A stretch of 64,000 nt of DNA, from assembly GCF_003259525.1 (NCBI RefSeq), contig NZ_QLLO01000001.1:434001-498000 (forward strand), read 5' to 3'. The notes under the pieces were generated by a model. The model saw only the letters and a list, made by a program, of their open reading frames with translations. It was not told where the DNA came from and did not search any database. This stretch comes from Olleya aquimaris (GTDB lineage Bacteria; Bacteroidota; Bacteroidia; Flavobacteriales; Flavobacteriaceae). The position numbers and the translations under genes were made by a program. Each line of letters begins with the position of its first letter. Position 1 is the first letter of the stretch. Shown in pieces: positions 1-7,360 of this stretch.

Positions 1-218
1 CTCCTGAAGGTACTATTGGTGTTTGTGGTGGTATGGCGATGTGTGCAAGTTGCCAATGCTATGTGTTAAGTGATACCCAACTCCCAGAGATGCAAGATGA
101 CGAAGAAGCTATGCTAAGTGAAGCGTTTTATGTCAAAGATAATTCACGTTTAGGGTGTCAAATCCAAATAACTCCAGACATGGAAGGTTTGGAAGTAGAG
201 TTGGCTCCAGAAAGTTAA
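1..218 (+). CDS. 2Fe-2S ferredoxin, C-terminal part (5' end outside window)
   Basis: The reading frame is open from base 3, so the gene starts before the window. About 71 residues are visible. They contain the plant/adrenodoxin-type cluster motif C-x5-C-x2-C in VCGGMAMCASC and a fourth cysteine further on in RLGCQI, the four ligands of a [2Fe-2S] cluster. The MAMCASCQCY stretch and the acidic TPDMEGLEVELAP tail resemble putidaredoxin/adrenodoxin-type ferredoxins, which pass single electrons to oxygenases or to biosynthetic enzymes. The partner cannot be told from this fragment. The ATG at 33 lies inside the cluster motif and is not a plausible start. A hairpin repeat follows the stop codon. 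Confidence 0.9.
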   Translation, partial: PEGTIGVCGGMAMCASCQCYVLSDTQLPEMQDDEEAMLSEAFYVKDNSRLGCQIQITPDMEGLEVELAPES

Positions 219-222
219 TACT

Positions 223-242
223 ATTCCTGCGTAGGCAGGAAT
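223..242. repeat. Short extragenic hairpin repeat (REP-like)
   Basis: ATTCCTGC and GCAGGAAT form a perfect 8-bp inverted repeat around the loop GTAG, just after the ferredoxin stop codon. There is no T-tract, so it is not a standard terminator. The 'cctgcgnaggcagg' form is one I recognise as a scattered extragenic repeat of flavobacterial genomes; that is general knowledge, not a search. Confidence 0.55.
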
Positions 243-290
243 CTCAAAATTCAACTAGTTTTGAAGCTATTAATTTTTTAAATTTATAAA

Positions 291-890
291 ATGAGAATAT
301 ACATTTCCATTTTTATAATTATCTTATTTTATGGCTGTAATAAAACTTCTAATGAAGAAATTATTATTCAAAAAACCTTTGGTAAAGAACTCATAAAAAA
401 GGATAGCTTAAGTATTGAATTAGACTTAGGAAAATACAATACTTTTGATAAGCTATTTGAAAGAACTTCAGAAATTGCTTGTAATGACAGTCTTTCTAAA
501 GTTGTTATAAAAAATAACAATGAAATAAAATCAGTACAGTTGGTTAATTTTTGTTGGGAAAATACTTCTTGCATTCTTATTAAAAGAAAAAATACAATTG
601 AAATTTATAATGATTCAATTTATAAAGCCAATTTGTCTTTTCCGTTAGATAGTTTGAAATCAATCTTGAAAAAAGATATATATAACTATGGTAAGAAATT
701 TAATTATTCTTCAAATCCAGATAAACTATTATTATACCTGTCTTTTGATAATTCTAATATAGAAAAACTAACTAAATATTTAAATTTAGTTACATCTACT
801 TTCGAGAAAATTAGTGATACAATTGATTTGCCAATAGTTTTAAATGAAAAATTAAATACACCACCTCCACCTCCTCCGCCTTTAAAGTGA
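291..890 (+). CDS. Hypothetical lipoprotein with poly-proline tail
   Basis: The 199-residue product starts with a lipoprotein signal: a short basic start, a hydrophobic run and the lipobox FYGC with Cys16. It should be exported and lipid-anchored. The rest is Lys/Asn/Ser rich with no motif I recognise. The protein ends in a run of seven prolines followed by LK. The gene is very AT-rich, more so than its neighbours. It ends 3 bases before the convergent metallophosphoesterase gene. Function unknown. Confidence 0.7.
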   Translation: MRIYISIFIIILFYGCNKTSNEEIIIQKTFGKELIKKDSLSIELDLGKYNTFDKLFERTSEIACNDSLSKVVIKNNNEIKSVQLVNFCWENTSCILIKRKNTIEIYNDSIYKANLSFPLDSLKSILKKDIYNYGKKFNYSSNPDKLLLYLSFDNSNIEKLTKYLNLVTSTFEKISDTIDLPIVLNEKLNTPPPPPPPLK

Positions 891-893
891 AGA

Positions 894-1799
894 CTACAAT
901 TTATCTGTCTTATAATCCACTAATCGTCTAGGACCTTCTAGCAACATTCTTACAATCTGTAAAGTACCATCTTCTTTTGTGGCAATTTGCCATTTAATAA
1001 GCGATATGGCTCCATTTTCTAATTCTAAACCTGTAATACTTCTGGGATGGACACAACTACCATCATTAAAAAAAGCAATATCTCCTGGTTCTGGAAATCG
1101 TGGTCTATGGGTGTGACCAGTTATAGTAATTAAATTGTTGTTTTCAATAATCCATTTTTTAGTACGACGTTCTACTTTAATTAATTCTTTATAGTTTTTT
1201 GCAGGACTGGTTGGATCTGCAATACCCATTACATTTAAGGGTTTCCATAGGACTCGTACCATAAATCTACTCCATTTCCAAAAGGTGTAATTCCACCAAT
1301 CGGCTTGATGACCATGAGTTAAAAATAGTTCTTGTTGTGTGTCTTTGTGTTTTAAAATTATTGCTTCGTTGTATTTAATGTCACCAAAAAGCTCGACATC
1401 TTCACCAACTTTAGGATCAAAATAAGATGATAAGTTTTTCTTTACATACTCTGGATTTCTATAAACCATGTCATGGTTTCCCCAAATTAAATGCAGACGT
1501 TGTTGTTTATGAAACAAGCTCATTAACTCATACACGTTTTTATGTGCTTCTAATATAGATTTGAAGGATATGTTTTCCCAAAGTTCGTCTCCATCACCTA
1601 ATTCTGCGTAGCTAAAACCCTCAACATAATAATGTTTTAACGCATGGTAGTATATGTTTCGATTATTAGAAAAATCGTCAGCAAAACTGTTGTCACCACG
1701 ATGACAATCGCTAAAAAATATAAATTTAGATTTGTCATCAAAGGGTACAACTTTAGCGTTTTTATAAGCTCTGTTTAATTTTTTTCTCCCTGAAAACAT
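894..1799 (-). CDS. Calcineurin-like metallophosphoesterase
   Basis: This 301-residue protein carries the ordered metal-binding motifs of the calcineurin-like phosphoesterase fold: D-x-H at residues 31-33 (SDCH), GDGDE at 68-72, GNHD at 107-110, HGH at 162-164 and GHTH at 228-231. These residues build a dinuclear metal centre that hydrolyses phosphomono- or diesters. No signal peptide is seen, so it is probably cytoplasmic. The family includes UDP-2,3-diacylglucosamine hydrolases, but nothing here fixes the substrate. It lies 4 bases after the SGNH hydrolase gene on the same strand, so the two are probably cotranscribed. Confidence 0.85.
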   Translation of the reverse strand: MFSGRKKLNRAYKNAKVVPFDDKSKFIFFSDCHRGDNSFADDFSNNRNIYYHALKHYYVEGFSYAELGDGDELWENISFKSILEAHKNVYELMSLFHKQQRLHLIWGNHDMVYRNPEYVKKNLSSYFDPKVGEDVELFGDIKYNEAIILKHKDTQQELFLTHGHQADWWNYTFWKWSRFMVRVLWKPLNVMGIADPTSPAKNYKELIKVERRTKKWIIENNNLITITGHTHRPRFPEPGDIAFFNDGSCVHPRSITGLELENGAISLIKWQIATKEDGTLQIVRMLLEGPRRLVDYKTDKL

Positions 1800-1803
1800 G
1801 TAG

Positions 1804-2541
1804 CTAATTTAGTTGTTCTATTGCAAATGGTAAAATGCGTTCTACAAATTTACTATAGGCTTTTGTAGATGGATGTAAACCGTCAGATGCTACTAGTTCT
1901 GGGTCTTCTAAGCCTTGTCTGGTAATGTCTGTTATGTTTACAAAAGTAATATTGTTGGATGCGCAATAGCTTTCCGCGAAAGCGTTATATGTATCTATAC
2001 CTTGAGAAATATAGGTGTTACCACCACCAAATGGTGTGTAAGCATAATCTGGGATAGAGACCACAATTACCCTATTTTTATCACCTTTGGCTTGTGTGAT
2101 AGCAGTATTGACCAATTCCGGAAATTCGGTTTCGTATAACGAAAAAGGTCTACTTTGAAATTGATTATTAACTCCAATTAGCAACGTTACTAATTCATAA
2201 TCTTCAATTAAAATTGTATTGGCTATAGCATTTTTAAGGTTAGTAGTTGTCCAACCAGTTTGGGCAACAATTTTTAAAGAAAACGTATCATTATTAAAAA
2301 CAGTTGACAAACTGTCTTTTAATTGTTCTGGAAAACGACACGTGTCACAAACACTTTGACCAATAGTATAACTATCACCTAAAGACAATATTTTAAAATG
2401 TTGTGGATTGTCTATAGGTGTTTGATCTGTTGTATCTGTTTGAGTTTGGGACATCGAGTTAGATAAGCTACTAGAGTTGGAGCTACAACCAATTGTTAAT
2501 GATACAATTACAATAAGCTTTAGGTAGATGTTCTTTTTCAT
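1804..2541 (-). CDS. SGNH/GDSL hydrolase family lipoprotein
   Basis: The 245-residue protein starts with a signal peptide and lipobox (LTIGC, Cys19) followed by a Ser/Thr-rich linker. The GDSL block I reads GDSYTIG, with the nucleophile Ser57. A later LIGVNNQF block supplies the oxyanion Asn. The C-terminal DGLHP (Asp220, His223) completes the Ser-Asp-His set. SGNH enzymes are esterases or lipases that often remove acyl or acetyl groups from lipids or glycans. Anchoring places it on the periplasmic or outer side. It is followed at once by the phosphoesterase gene. Substrate unknown. Confidence 0.85.
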   Translation of the reverse strand: MKKNIYLKLIVIVSLTIGCSSNSSSLSNSMSQTQTDTTDQTPIDNPQHFKILSLGDSYTIGQSVCDTCRFPEQLKDSLSTVFNNDTFSLKIVAQTGWTTTNLKNAIANTILIEDYELVTLLIGVNNQFQSRPFSLYETEFPELVNTAITQAKGDKNRVIVVSIPDYAYTPFGGGNTYISQGIDTYNAFAESYCASNNITFVNITDITRQGLEDPELVASDGLHPSTKAYSKFVERILPFAIEQLN

Positions 2542-2570
2542 AAACTAAATTTACAACTAAAGGGTTGAAC

Positions 2571-2603
2571 AAAAAAATGCTTCCCGTTTAGAGAAGCATT
2601 TTT
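2571..2603 (-). terminator. Rho-independent terminator after the acyl-CoA dehydrogenase gene
   Basis: On the minus strand AAAAATGCTTC pairs with GAAGCATTTTT (11-bp stem, 9-nt loop) and is followed by a run of T. It lies between the dehydrogenase gene and the SGNH hydrolase gene. Confidence 0.8.
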
Positions 2604-2647
2604 AGTATTTTTTTATTTAAAAGGGTTATCAAAAATAGATATGCGAC

Positions 2648-3826
2648 TTATTTAAAGGCATTTAAACCAGTAACATCCAATCCAGTAATTAATAAATGAA
2701 TATCGTGTGTACCTTCATAAGTCACTACACTTTCAAGGTTCATCATATGTCTCATAATGCTATATTCTCCACTAATTCCCATTCCACCTAACATTTGTCT
2801 AGCATCTCGTGCAATAGTTAAAGCCATATCGACATTATTTCGTTTCGCCATAGAGATTTGTGCTGAGGTAGCTGTACCGTTTTCACGCATCACACCTAAT
2901 CGCCAAGCTAATAATTGTGCTTTGGTAATTTCGGTAATCATTTCGGCTAATTTTTTTTGTTGCAATTGGAATTGCCCAATAGGTTTTCCAAATTGGATAC
3001 GCTCTTTACTGTAACGTAAAGCAGTATCATAACAATCCATTGCAGCTCCAATTGCTCCCCAAGCAATACCAAAACGTGCAGAGTCTAAGCATCCTAAAGG
3101 TGCTCCTAAACCAGATTTGTTTGGTAATAAGTTTTCTTTTGGGACTTTAACGTTATCAAAAATAAGTTCTCCAGTTGCAGATGCACGAAGCGACCATTTG
3201 TTATGTGTTTCTGGCGTTGTAAAACCTTCCATACCACGTTCTACAATTAATCCATGGATACGACCTTCTTCATTCTTTGCCCAAACTACTGCAATGTTAC
3301 AAAATGGCGAATTTGATATCCACATTTTTGCTCCGTTTAACAAATAATGGTCACCCATATCTTTAAAATTGGTAGTCATTCCACCAGGATTACTTCCATG
3401 ATCAGGCTCTGTTAAACCAAAACTACCAATCCATTCTCCACTAGCTAATTTAGGTAAATATTTTTGGCGTTGTTCCTCGTTACCATATTTCCAGATAGGA
3501 TACATCACTAAAGACGATTGCACAGACGCTGTACTACGTACACCAGAGTCGCCACGCTCTATCTCTTGCATAATTAATCCGTAGGCAATTTGGTCTAATC
3601 CTGCACCTCCATACTCAACAGGAATGTAAGGTCCAAACGCACCAATTTCTGCCAATCCACCAATAATAGATTTAGGGAATTCTGCTTTTTGAGCAGCTTC
3701 TTCGATAATAGGTGAGACATCACGTTTTACCCATTCTCTAGCAGCATCGCGTACTAATTTATGCTCTTCGGTAAGTAATTCGTCTAAGTTGTAATAATCT
3801 GGAGCTTCAAATAAATCTGGTTTCAT
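2648..3826 (-). CDS. Acyl-CoA dehydrogenase, glutaryl-CoA dehydrogenase-like
   Basis: This 392-residue flavoenzyme has the full acyl-CoA dehydrogenase layout: an N-terminal helical domain with LTEEHKLVRDAAREWV, a middle beta domain with GLTEPDHGSNPGG and WISNSPFCNIAVVWAK, and a C-terminal helical domain. The catalytic base is expected at Glu371 in VVTYEGTHDIH, the position and wording typical of glutaryl-CoA dehydrogenase, which oxidises and decarboxylates glutaryl-CoA to crotonyl-CoA in lysine and tryptophan breakdown. The match to that subgroup is strong by motif, but the exact substrate is inferred. It is a single-gene unit with its own downstream terminator. Confidence 0.88.
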   Translation of the reverse strand: MKPDLFEAPDYYNLDELLTEEHKLVRDAAREWVKRDVSPIIEEAAQKAEFPKSIIGGLAEIGAFGPYIPVEYGGAGLDQIAYGLIMQEIERGDSGVRSTASVQSSLVMYPIWKYGNEEQRQKYLPKLASGEWIGSFGLTEPDHGSNPGGMTTNFKDMGDHYLLNGAKMWISNSPFCNIAVVWAKNEEGRIHGLIVERGMEGFTTPETHNKWSLRASATGELIFDNVKVPKENLLPNKSGLGAPLGCLDSARFGIAWGAIGAAMDCYDTALRYSKERIQFGKPIGQFQLQQKKLAEMITEITKAQLLAWRLGVMRENGTATSAQISMAKRNNVDMALTIARDARQMLGGMGISGEYSIMRHMMNLESVVTYEGTHDIHLLITGLDVTGLNAFK

Positions 3827-3885
3827 GGTCTTGTTTTAATTGAAAAACAAAAGTAACGAAAACGTTTGCAGAACACAATTTTATC

Positions 3886-4599
3886 TTACATTTTAAGATA
3901 AAATTCTTTAGTCAGATTAATGTAGTCTTGGGTGTATTGGTGTCTTGAAGTTTCAATAATAAGTGTTTCTTTTTTTATTTCGCTTTCGCTGAAAGAAAAG
4001 ACTATCAAACTTCGTTTTGTTTCTGAAGAAGGTGAACCTTTAATATGTAATATTTTTTTAGGAAACAATGTAACTTTAGAAGCTAATGCAATAAAGTTAT
4101 CCTCTTCTTTAAACGGAATAACAACAGAAAACACACCATCATCTGTAAGTAATTGAGATACACAATCTAATAGGTGGTCAAAAGGTAAAGCATCAGTAAA
4201 TCTAGCTAAATCGCGTGGTCCACTTTCTGTTTTATAATCTTCAGAATAAAAAGGAGGGTTAGAAATAATAAGGTCATATTTATCCTCAATTTCTTCGGTA
4301 AACTCTGCTAAGTCTGCATGATAACAAAATAAACGGTCGCTCCAAGGAGAGGTTTCAAAATTATCCACACATTGCTCGTATGCTAAATCATCTACTTCTA
4401 TTGCATCAATAAGTTGAGCAGTACTGCGCTGTGCTAACATTAAAGACAAAACACCAGTTCCTGCACCAATATCTAAAATAGAGAATGGATTGGTGTCTAA
4501 AGGTGTCCAAGCGCCTAGTAGGACACTGTCTGTACCAATTTTCATAGCACATTGATCTTGTTGGACTGTAAATTGTTTGAAATTAAAAGGTTTATTCAT
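3886..4599 (-). CDS. trmN6: tRNA1(Val) (adenine(37)-N6)-methyltransferase
   Basis: A 237-residue class I SAM-dependent methyltransferase. The start MNKPFNFKQFTVQQDQCAMK is typical of the TrmN6/YfiC family. The SAM-binding motif DIGAGTG is at residues 43-49 and the N6-adenine catalytic motif NPPF at 114-117 (ISNPPFYSED). The family methylates N6 of A37 in tRNA1(Val). Its start overlaps the end of rimM by 8 bases, so translation is probably coupled. Together with rpsP and rimM it forms a cluster concerned with ribosome and tRNA maturation. Confidence 0.9.
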   Translation of the reverse strand: MNKPFNFKQFTVQQDQCAMKIGTDSVLLGAWTPLDTNPFSILDIGAGTGVLSLMLAQRSTAQLIDAIEVDDLAYEQCVDNFETSPWSDRLFCYHADLAEFTEEIEDKYDLIISNPPFYSEDYKTESGPRDLARFTDALPFDHLLDCVSQLLTDDGVFSVVIPFKEEDNFIALASKVTLFPKKILHIKGSPSSETKRSLIVFSFSESEIKKETLIIETSRHQYTQDYINLTKEFYLKM

Positions 4600-5125
4600 C
4601 CTCTAAATACAATTCAATTAACCCTTCTGGCGTATCTACAAAAATGGTTTTATTAGGTTTGTCGACTTTAGTGATAAACTCGTCATTCATGGGTATTAAA
4701 ATTTCAATACCATCTCGGTCTATTTCAAATAAAGATTGTGCGGTGGTATCGTTTACACCTTTAATAACTCCTACTGTACCAAAGTTTTTGTCTTCTACAT
4801 TAAAACCAATAATTTCATGAAAATAAAATTTATCCTCATCTAATTCTGGTAAAAAGCTTAACGGTAGATAGGTTTCACTTTTAATTAGTGCATCTGCATC
4901 TGCTTCTGTATCTACATCTTCAAATTTTACACGAAGCAATTCAGATTTATGAAGCTGAGCACTTTCAATAAAAAATGGTACTAAAGTTCCTCTTAAATTA
5001 ACAAGTATAGAGTCTAAGTTTTCGTATAATTCAGGCTCGTCTGTATCTAGTTTTATAAGCAATTCGCCTTTAAAACTATATTTTTTTACAATTTTCCCTA
5101 AAAAAAAGCAATCTTTAATATCCAT
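4592..5125 (-). CDS. rimM: Ribosome maturation factor RimM
   Basis: This 177-residue protein matches RimM, a 30S assembly factor that binds S19 and helps mature the 3' domain of 16S rRNA. The N-terminal half is the beta-barrel RimM domain (FLGKIVKKYSFKGELLIKL). The C-terminal half is a PRC-barrel domain with the family hallmark FVDTPEGLIELYLED at the end. It follows rpsP on the same strand, the order seen in many bacteria, but a strong hairpin with a T-tract lies between the two. The trmN6 gene overlaps its 3' end. Confidence 0.95.
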   Translation of the reverse strand: MDIKDCFFLGKIVKKYSFKGELLIKLDTDEPELYENLDSILVNLRGTLVPFFIESAQLHKSELLRVKFEDVDTEADADALIKSETYLPLSFLPELDEDKFYFHEIIGFNVEDKNFGTVGVIKGVNDTTAQSLFEIDRDGIEILIPMNDEFITKVDKPNKTIFVDTPEGLIELYLEDE

Positions 5126-5141
5126 AGTAAGTTTTTTGCAT

Positions 5142-5172
5142 AAAAAACTCCGATAAGTCTTTATCGGAGTTT
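5142..5172 (-). terminator. Terminator or attenuator between rpsP and rimM
   Basis: AAACTCCGATAA (5145-5156) and TTATCGGAGTTT (5161-5172) form a perfect 12-bp stem with a 4-nt loop. On the minus strand the stem is followed by TTTTTTA. It ends about 20 bases before the rimM start and should lower rimM and trmN6 expression relative to S16. Confidence 0.85.
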
Positions 5173-5193
5173 AAAAGTATAAAAAAATATTTT

Positions 5194-5736
5194 TTATTCT
5201 TCTTCTTTTGCAGCTTCTAAAGTTTCTACTTCATCAGTAGGGTTTCCTTCAACTTCAGTTTCAGGTACTTCTTCAGCTTCTTCTTCTACAGGAGTTGCTG
5301 CAGCGATACGTGCTTCGTTAGCTGCTTTTTCTGCTTCAAAAGCTTTTGCTTTTGCTTCAGCTTCAGCTTTAGATAAGCCTTCTTTTTTAGCTTCTACCTT
5401 GCTAGCTTTTTCTTCAACCCAAGCATTAAATTTAGCTTCTGCTTGTTCTTCAGTTAAAGCACCTTTTCTAACTCCACCTGCTAAATGGTTTTTAAGCATA
5501 GCACCTTTATAAGATAAAATTGCTTTTGCTGTATCAGTAGGTTGTGCACCATTCTGTAACCATTTTACTGCACCATCAATATCTAAATCGATTGTTGCTG
5601 GGTTAGTGTTTGGATTGTAAGCGCCTAGTTTTTCTAAGTATTTACCATCTCTTTTTGCTCTAGCATCTGCTGCTACGATCCAATAGTAAGGTTTCCCTTT
5701 TTTACCGTGTCTTTGTAATCTAATTTTTACTGGCAT
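5194..5736 (-). CDS. rpsP: 30S ribosomal protein S16
   Basis: The N-terminal ~85 residues are typical S16 (PVKIRLQRHGKKGKPYYWIV, then KLGAYNPNTNP and QPTDTAKAIL). S16 binds early in 30S assembly. The protein is 180 residues long, about twice the E. coli length. The extra ~90 residues are a low-complexity helix-forming Ala/Glu/Lys tail ending in repeated EEE. Such extensions are usual for S16 in Bacteroidota. It is the first gene of the rpsP-rimM-trmN6 cluster, with a good promoter just upstream. Confidence 0.97.
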   Translation of the reverse strand: MPVKIRLQRHGKKGKPYYWIVAADARAKRDGKYLEKLGAYNPNTNPATIDLDIDGAVKWLQNGAQPTDTAKAILSYKGAMLKNHLAGGVRKGALTEEQAEAKFNAWVEEKASKVEAKKEGLSKAEAEAKAKAFEAEKAANEARIAAATPVEEEAEEVPETEVEGNPTDEVETLEAAKEEE

Positions 5737-5783
5737 AAATAATTAATTTGTGAGGTTCACGACCTCGATTATTAATAAGTCTG

Positions 5784-5813
5784 CAAAGATACTATAATTT
5801 TTTAATTTTCAAG
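5784..5813 (-). promoter_or_regulatory. Bacteroidetes-type promoter of rpsP
   Basis: On the minus strand CTTG, 18 bases and TATCTTTG match the Bacteroidetes sigma consensus (TTTG-N19-TAnnTTTG, one mismatch in the -33 box, full match in the -7 box). The leader of about 40 nt holds a small hairpin, GAGGT-TCACG-ACCTC, at 5752-5766. Confidence 0.7.
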
Positions 5814-5879
5814 TTTTTAAAGTAATTCTGTCAAATAAAATTAATTTATTCTATTTTTGATGACGTTAAATGTATTATA

Positions 5880-6572
5880 ATGAAAAGAATATCAATCCTA
5901 TTGGCTTTATTAATTACGCTAACCTCTTGTGGAGAGGAGCTTGTGTTTAACACACCTGCTTTTATAGGATATAATGGAGAAGCTTATTGGGAGGCCACAA
6001 ATTATAGGGCTAATGTTGATGATCAAGGCTACTTAACTATTACAGGAATTAGAAATTTAGAAACCATAAATCTAAAGACTACTAACTCTATTGAAGGGTC
6101 TTATTTATTAGGGAATACTGTGTCTTCTGCAACTTTTGAAAATCAGCAAGGTACCATTTACTCCACCAACAGTATACCACACCCAAGTGTACAGATATAT
6201 CCATCTGAAGGCAATATAACTATAACAGAGTTTAACTTAGTAGAGAGAACAGTGTCTGGTACTTTTAGCTTTCATGCATTTGATGTTACTGGATTAAATT
6301 CTGAAAACTTTAATAGAGGTTATTTTTATAATGTACCAATATTAAGTATTGGTGTTGCAGATTCTTCTGGTCAAACACAAGCATGTTTAAACGCAATAGC
6401 TGTAGCAGCAACAACACAAACTAACTATAATAATGTAGATCCTAATGGACCGCAATACACACAATTTTGTATGGCATATAAAACTGCACTTGAAGTAAAA
6501 AAACAAGCATGTGGAGATACCGATGGATCTATTCAGGCTATTATTAATGGGCTTGGAGATTGCTCTAATTAA
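5880..6572 (+). CDS. DUF6252-like lipoprotein
   Basis: The 230-residue product has a lipoprotein signal ending in the lipobox LTSC (Cys17). The body resembles the DUF6252 proteins of Bacteroidota: FIGYNGEAYWEATNYRANVDDQGYL, then ITIxxFN and VSGTFSFHAFD strands, suggesting an all-beta domain facing the periplasm or surface. A C-terminal extension has paired cysteines (QACLNAIAVA, FCMAYKTAL, KQACGDTDG) that could form disulfides. It stands alone and is followed by a terminator. Function unknown; the family match is from recall of the motif pattern. Confidence 0.7.
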   Translation: MKRISILLALLITLTSCGEELVFNTPAFIGYNGEAYWEATNYRANVDDQGYLTITGIRNLETINLKTTNSIEGSYLLGNTVSSATFENQQGTIYSTNSIPHPSVQIYPSEGNITITEFNLVERTVSGTFSFHAFDVTGLNSENFNRGYFYNVPILSIGVADSSGQTQACLNAIAVAATTQTNYNNVDPNGPQYTQFCMAYKTALEVKKQACGDTDGSIQAIINGLGDCSN

Positions 6573-6590
6573 TATAGAATATACTATTTT

Positions 6591-6624
6591 AAAAAAGCCA
6601 ACGCAGTCGCGTTGGCTTTTTTTG
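6591..6624 (+). terminator. Rho-independent terminator
   Basis: AAAAAAGCCAACGC and GCGTTGGCTTTTTT form a perfect stem with a 4-nt loop (AGTC) followed by T residues, 20 bases after the lipoprotein stop codon. Confidence 0.9.
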
Positions 6625-6748
6625 TTAAATACTCTTAAAAGCATCACAAACACTGTTAAATCGCTTGACAAAAGCGCTTCTGTCTGCTATATTAAGATTG
6701 TAGATGTGAAACAATACACATCTTTAAAAAATATATTGAAATTTTAAA

Positions 6749-7213
6749 ATGATAAAAGATATTATGAAGTACACTGAAGAAATTTCTAAAAAGTTAAACG
6801 AATTATTAATCAAAAATTATGATGCTGAGAAAGGCTATTTAAATGCAATGGACAATGTCGATAGTGACAGACTTAAAATGTTTTTTAAAAGACGTGCATC
6901 AGAAAGAAGTGAATTTGCTAAAGAATTAAGAACAGAAATCTTAAGATATGGTCAAATACCTGAAGATTCGGGTAGTTTTACTGGGACAATGCACAGAAAT
7001 TGGATGTCATTAAAATCTACTTTCTCTTCTAATAATGAAGAAGCTATTCTAGAAGAAGCTATCAGAGGTGAGGAAGCAAGTCTTGAGACTTATGACGAGT
7101 TATTGAAAGAAAATAGCTTACCACCAAGTATTGATAATTTATTGAATAAGCATAGAAATGCAATTCAAGCAGCAATTAATACCGAGAAAGTTCACGAAGA
7201 ATTAGTGTCATAA
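6749..7213 (+). CDS. PA2169-family four-helix-bundle protein (DUF2383)
   Basis: This 154-residue, charged, wholly helical protein fits the DUF2383/PA2169 ferritin-like family. The pattern is KKLNELLIKNYDAEKGYLNA at the start, FFKRRASERSEFAKEL in helix 2, and EEAIRGEEASLETYDELL in helix 3. In this family paired Glu/His residues suggest a metal site, and members are often linked to stress. The start is ambiguous: ATG at 6749 or ATG at 6764, the latter giving MKYTEEISKKL, closer to the usual family start. It is a single gene between two terminators. Confidence 0.82.
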   Translation: MIKDIMKYTEEISKKLNELLIKNYDAEKGYLNAMDNVDSDRLKMFFKRRASERSEFAKELRTEILRYGQIPEDSGSFTGTMHRNWMSLKSTFSSNNEEAILEEAIRGEEASLETYDELLKENSLPPSIDNLLNKHRNAIQAAINTEKVHEELVS

Positions 7214-7228
7214 TTCTAATTAAATATT

Positions 7229-7265
7229 TAAAAAAGCCAACTGAATTTCAGTTGGCTTTTTTTTG
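7229..7265 (+). terminator. Rho-independent terminator
   Basis: AAAAAAGCCAACTGA pairs with TCAGTTGGCTTTTTT and is followed by T residues. It closes the DUF2383 gene. Its lower stem is the same as that of the terminator at 6591. Confidence 0.9.
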
Positions 7266-7360
7266 TTTACAACTGTTTATAACTTCACTTTAAAAAAGGG
7301 AATATTCTCTGTATTTTTATAAGCTCATATTTTTTAGCAATAAATCACTAAAACTCTTCA

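Noticed and set aside
3857-3870. LacI-like sequence ACGAAAACGTTTGC upstream of the acyl-CoA dehydrogenase gene
   Set aside because: Only the core AAACGTTT is symmetrical and one arm does not match; a single half-good site far from the locus is weak evidence.
6511-6747. Frame running through the terminator at 6591
   Set aside because: It crosses a strong terminator hairpin and overlaps the lipoprotein gene in another frame.
6591-7265. Similar terminators at 6591 and 7229 as a sign of a mobile cassette
   Set aside because: Both share the lower stem AAAAAAGCCAAC/GTTGGCTTTTTT, but the upper stems and flanks differ and no transposon feature is nearby; common stem composition explains it.
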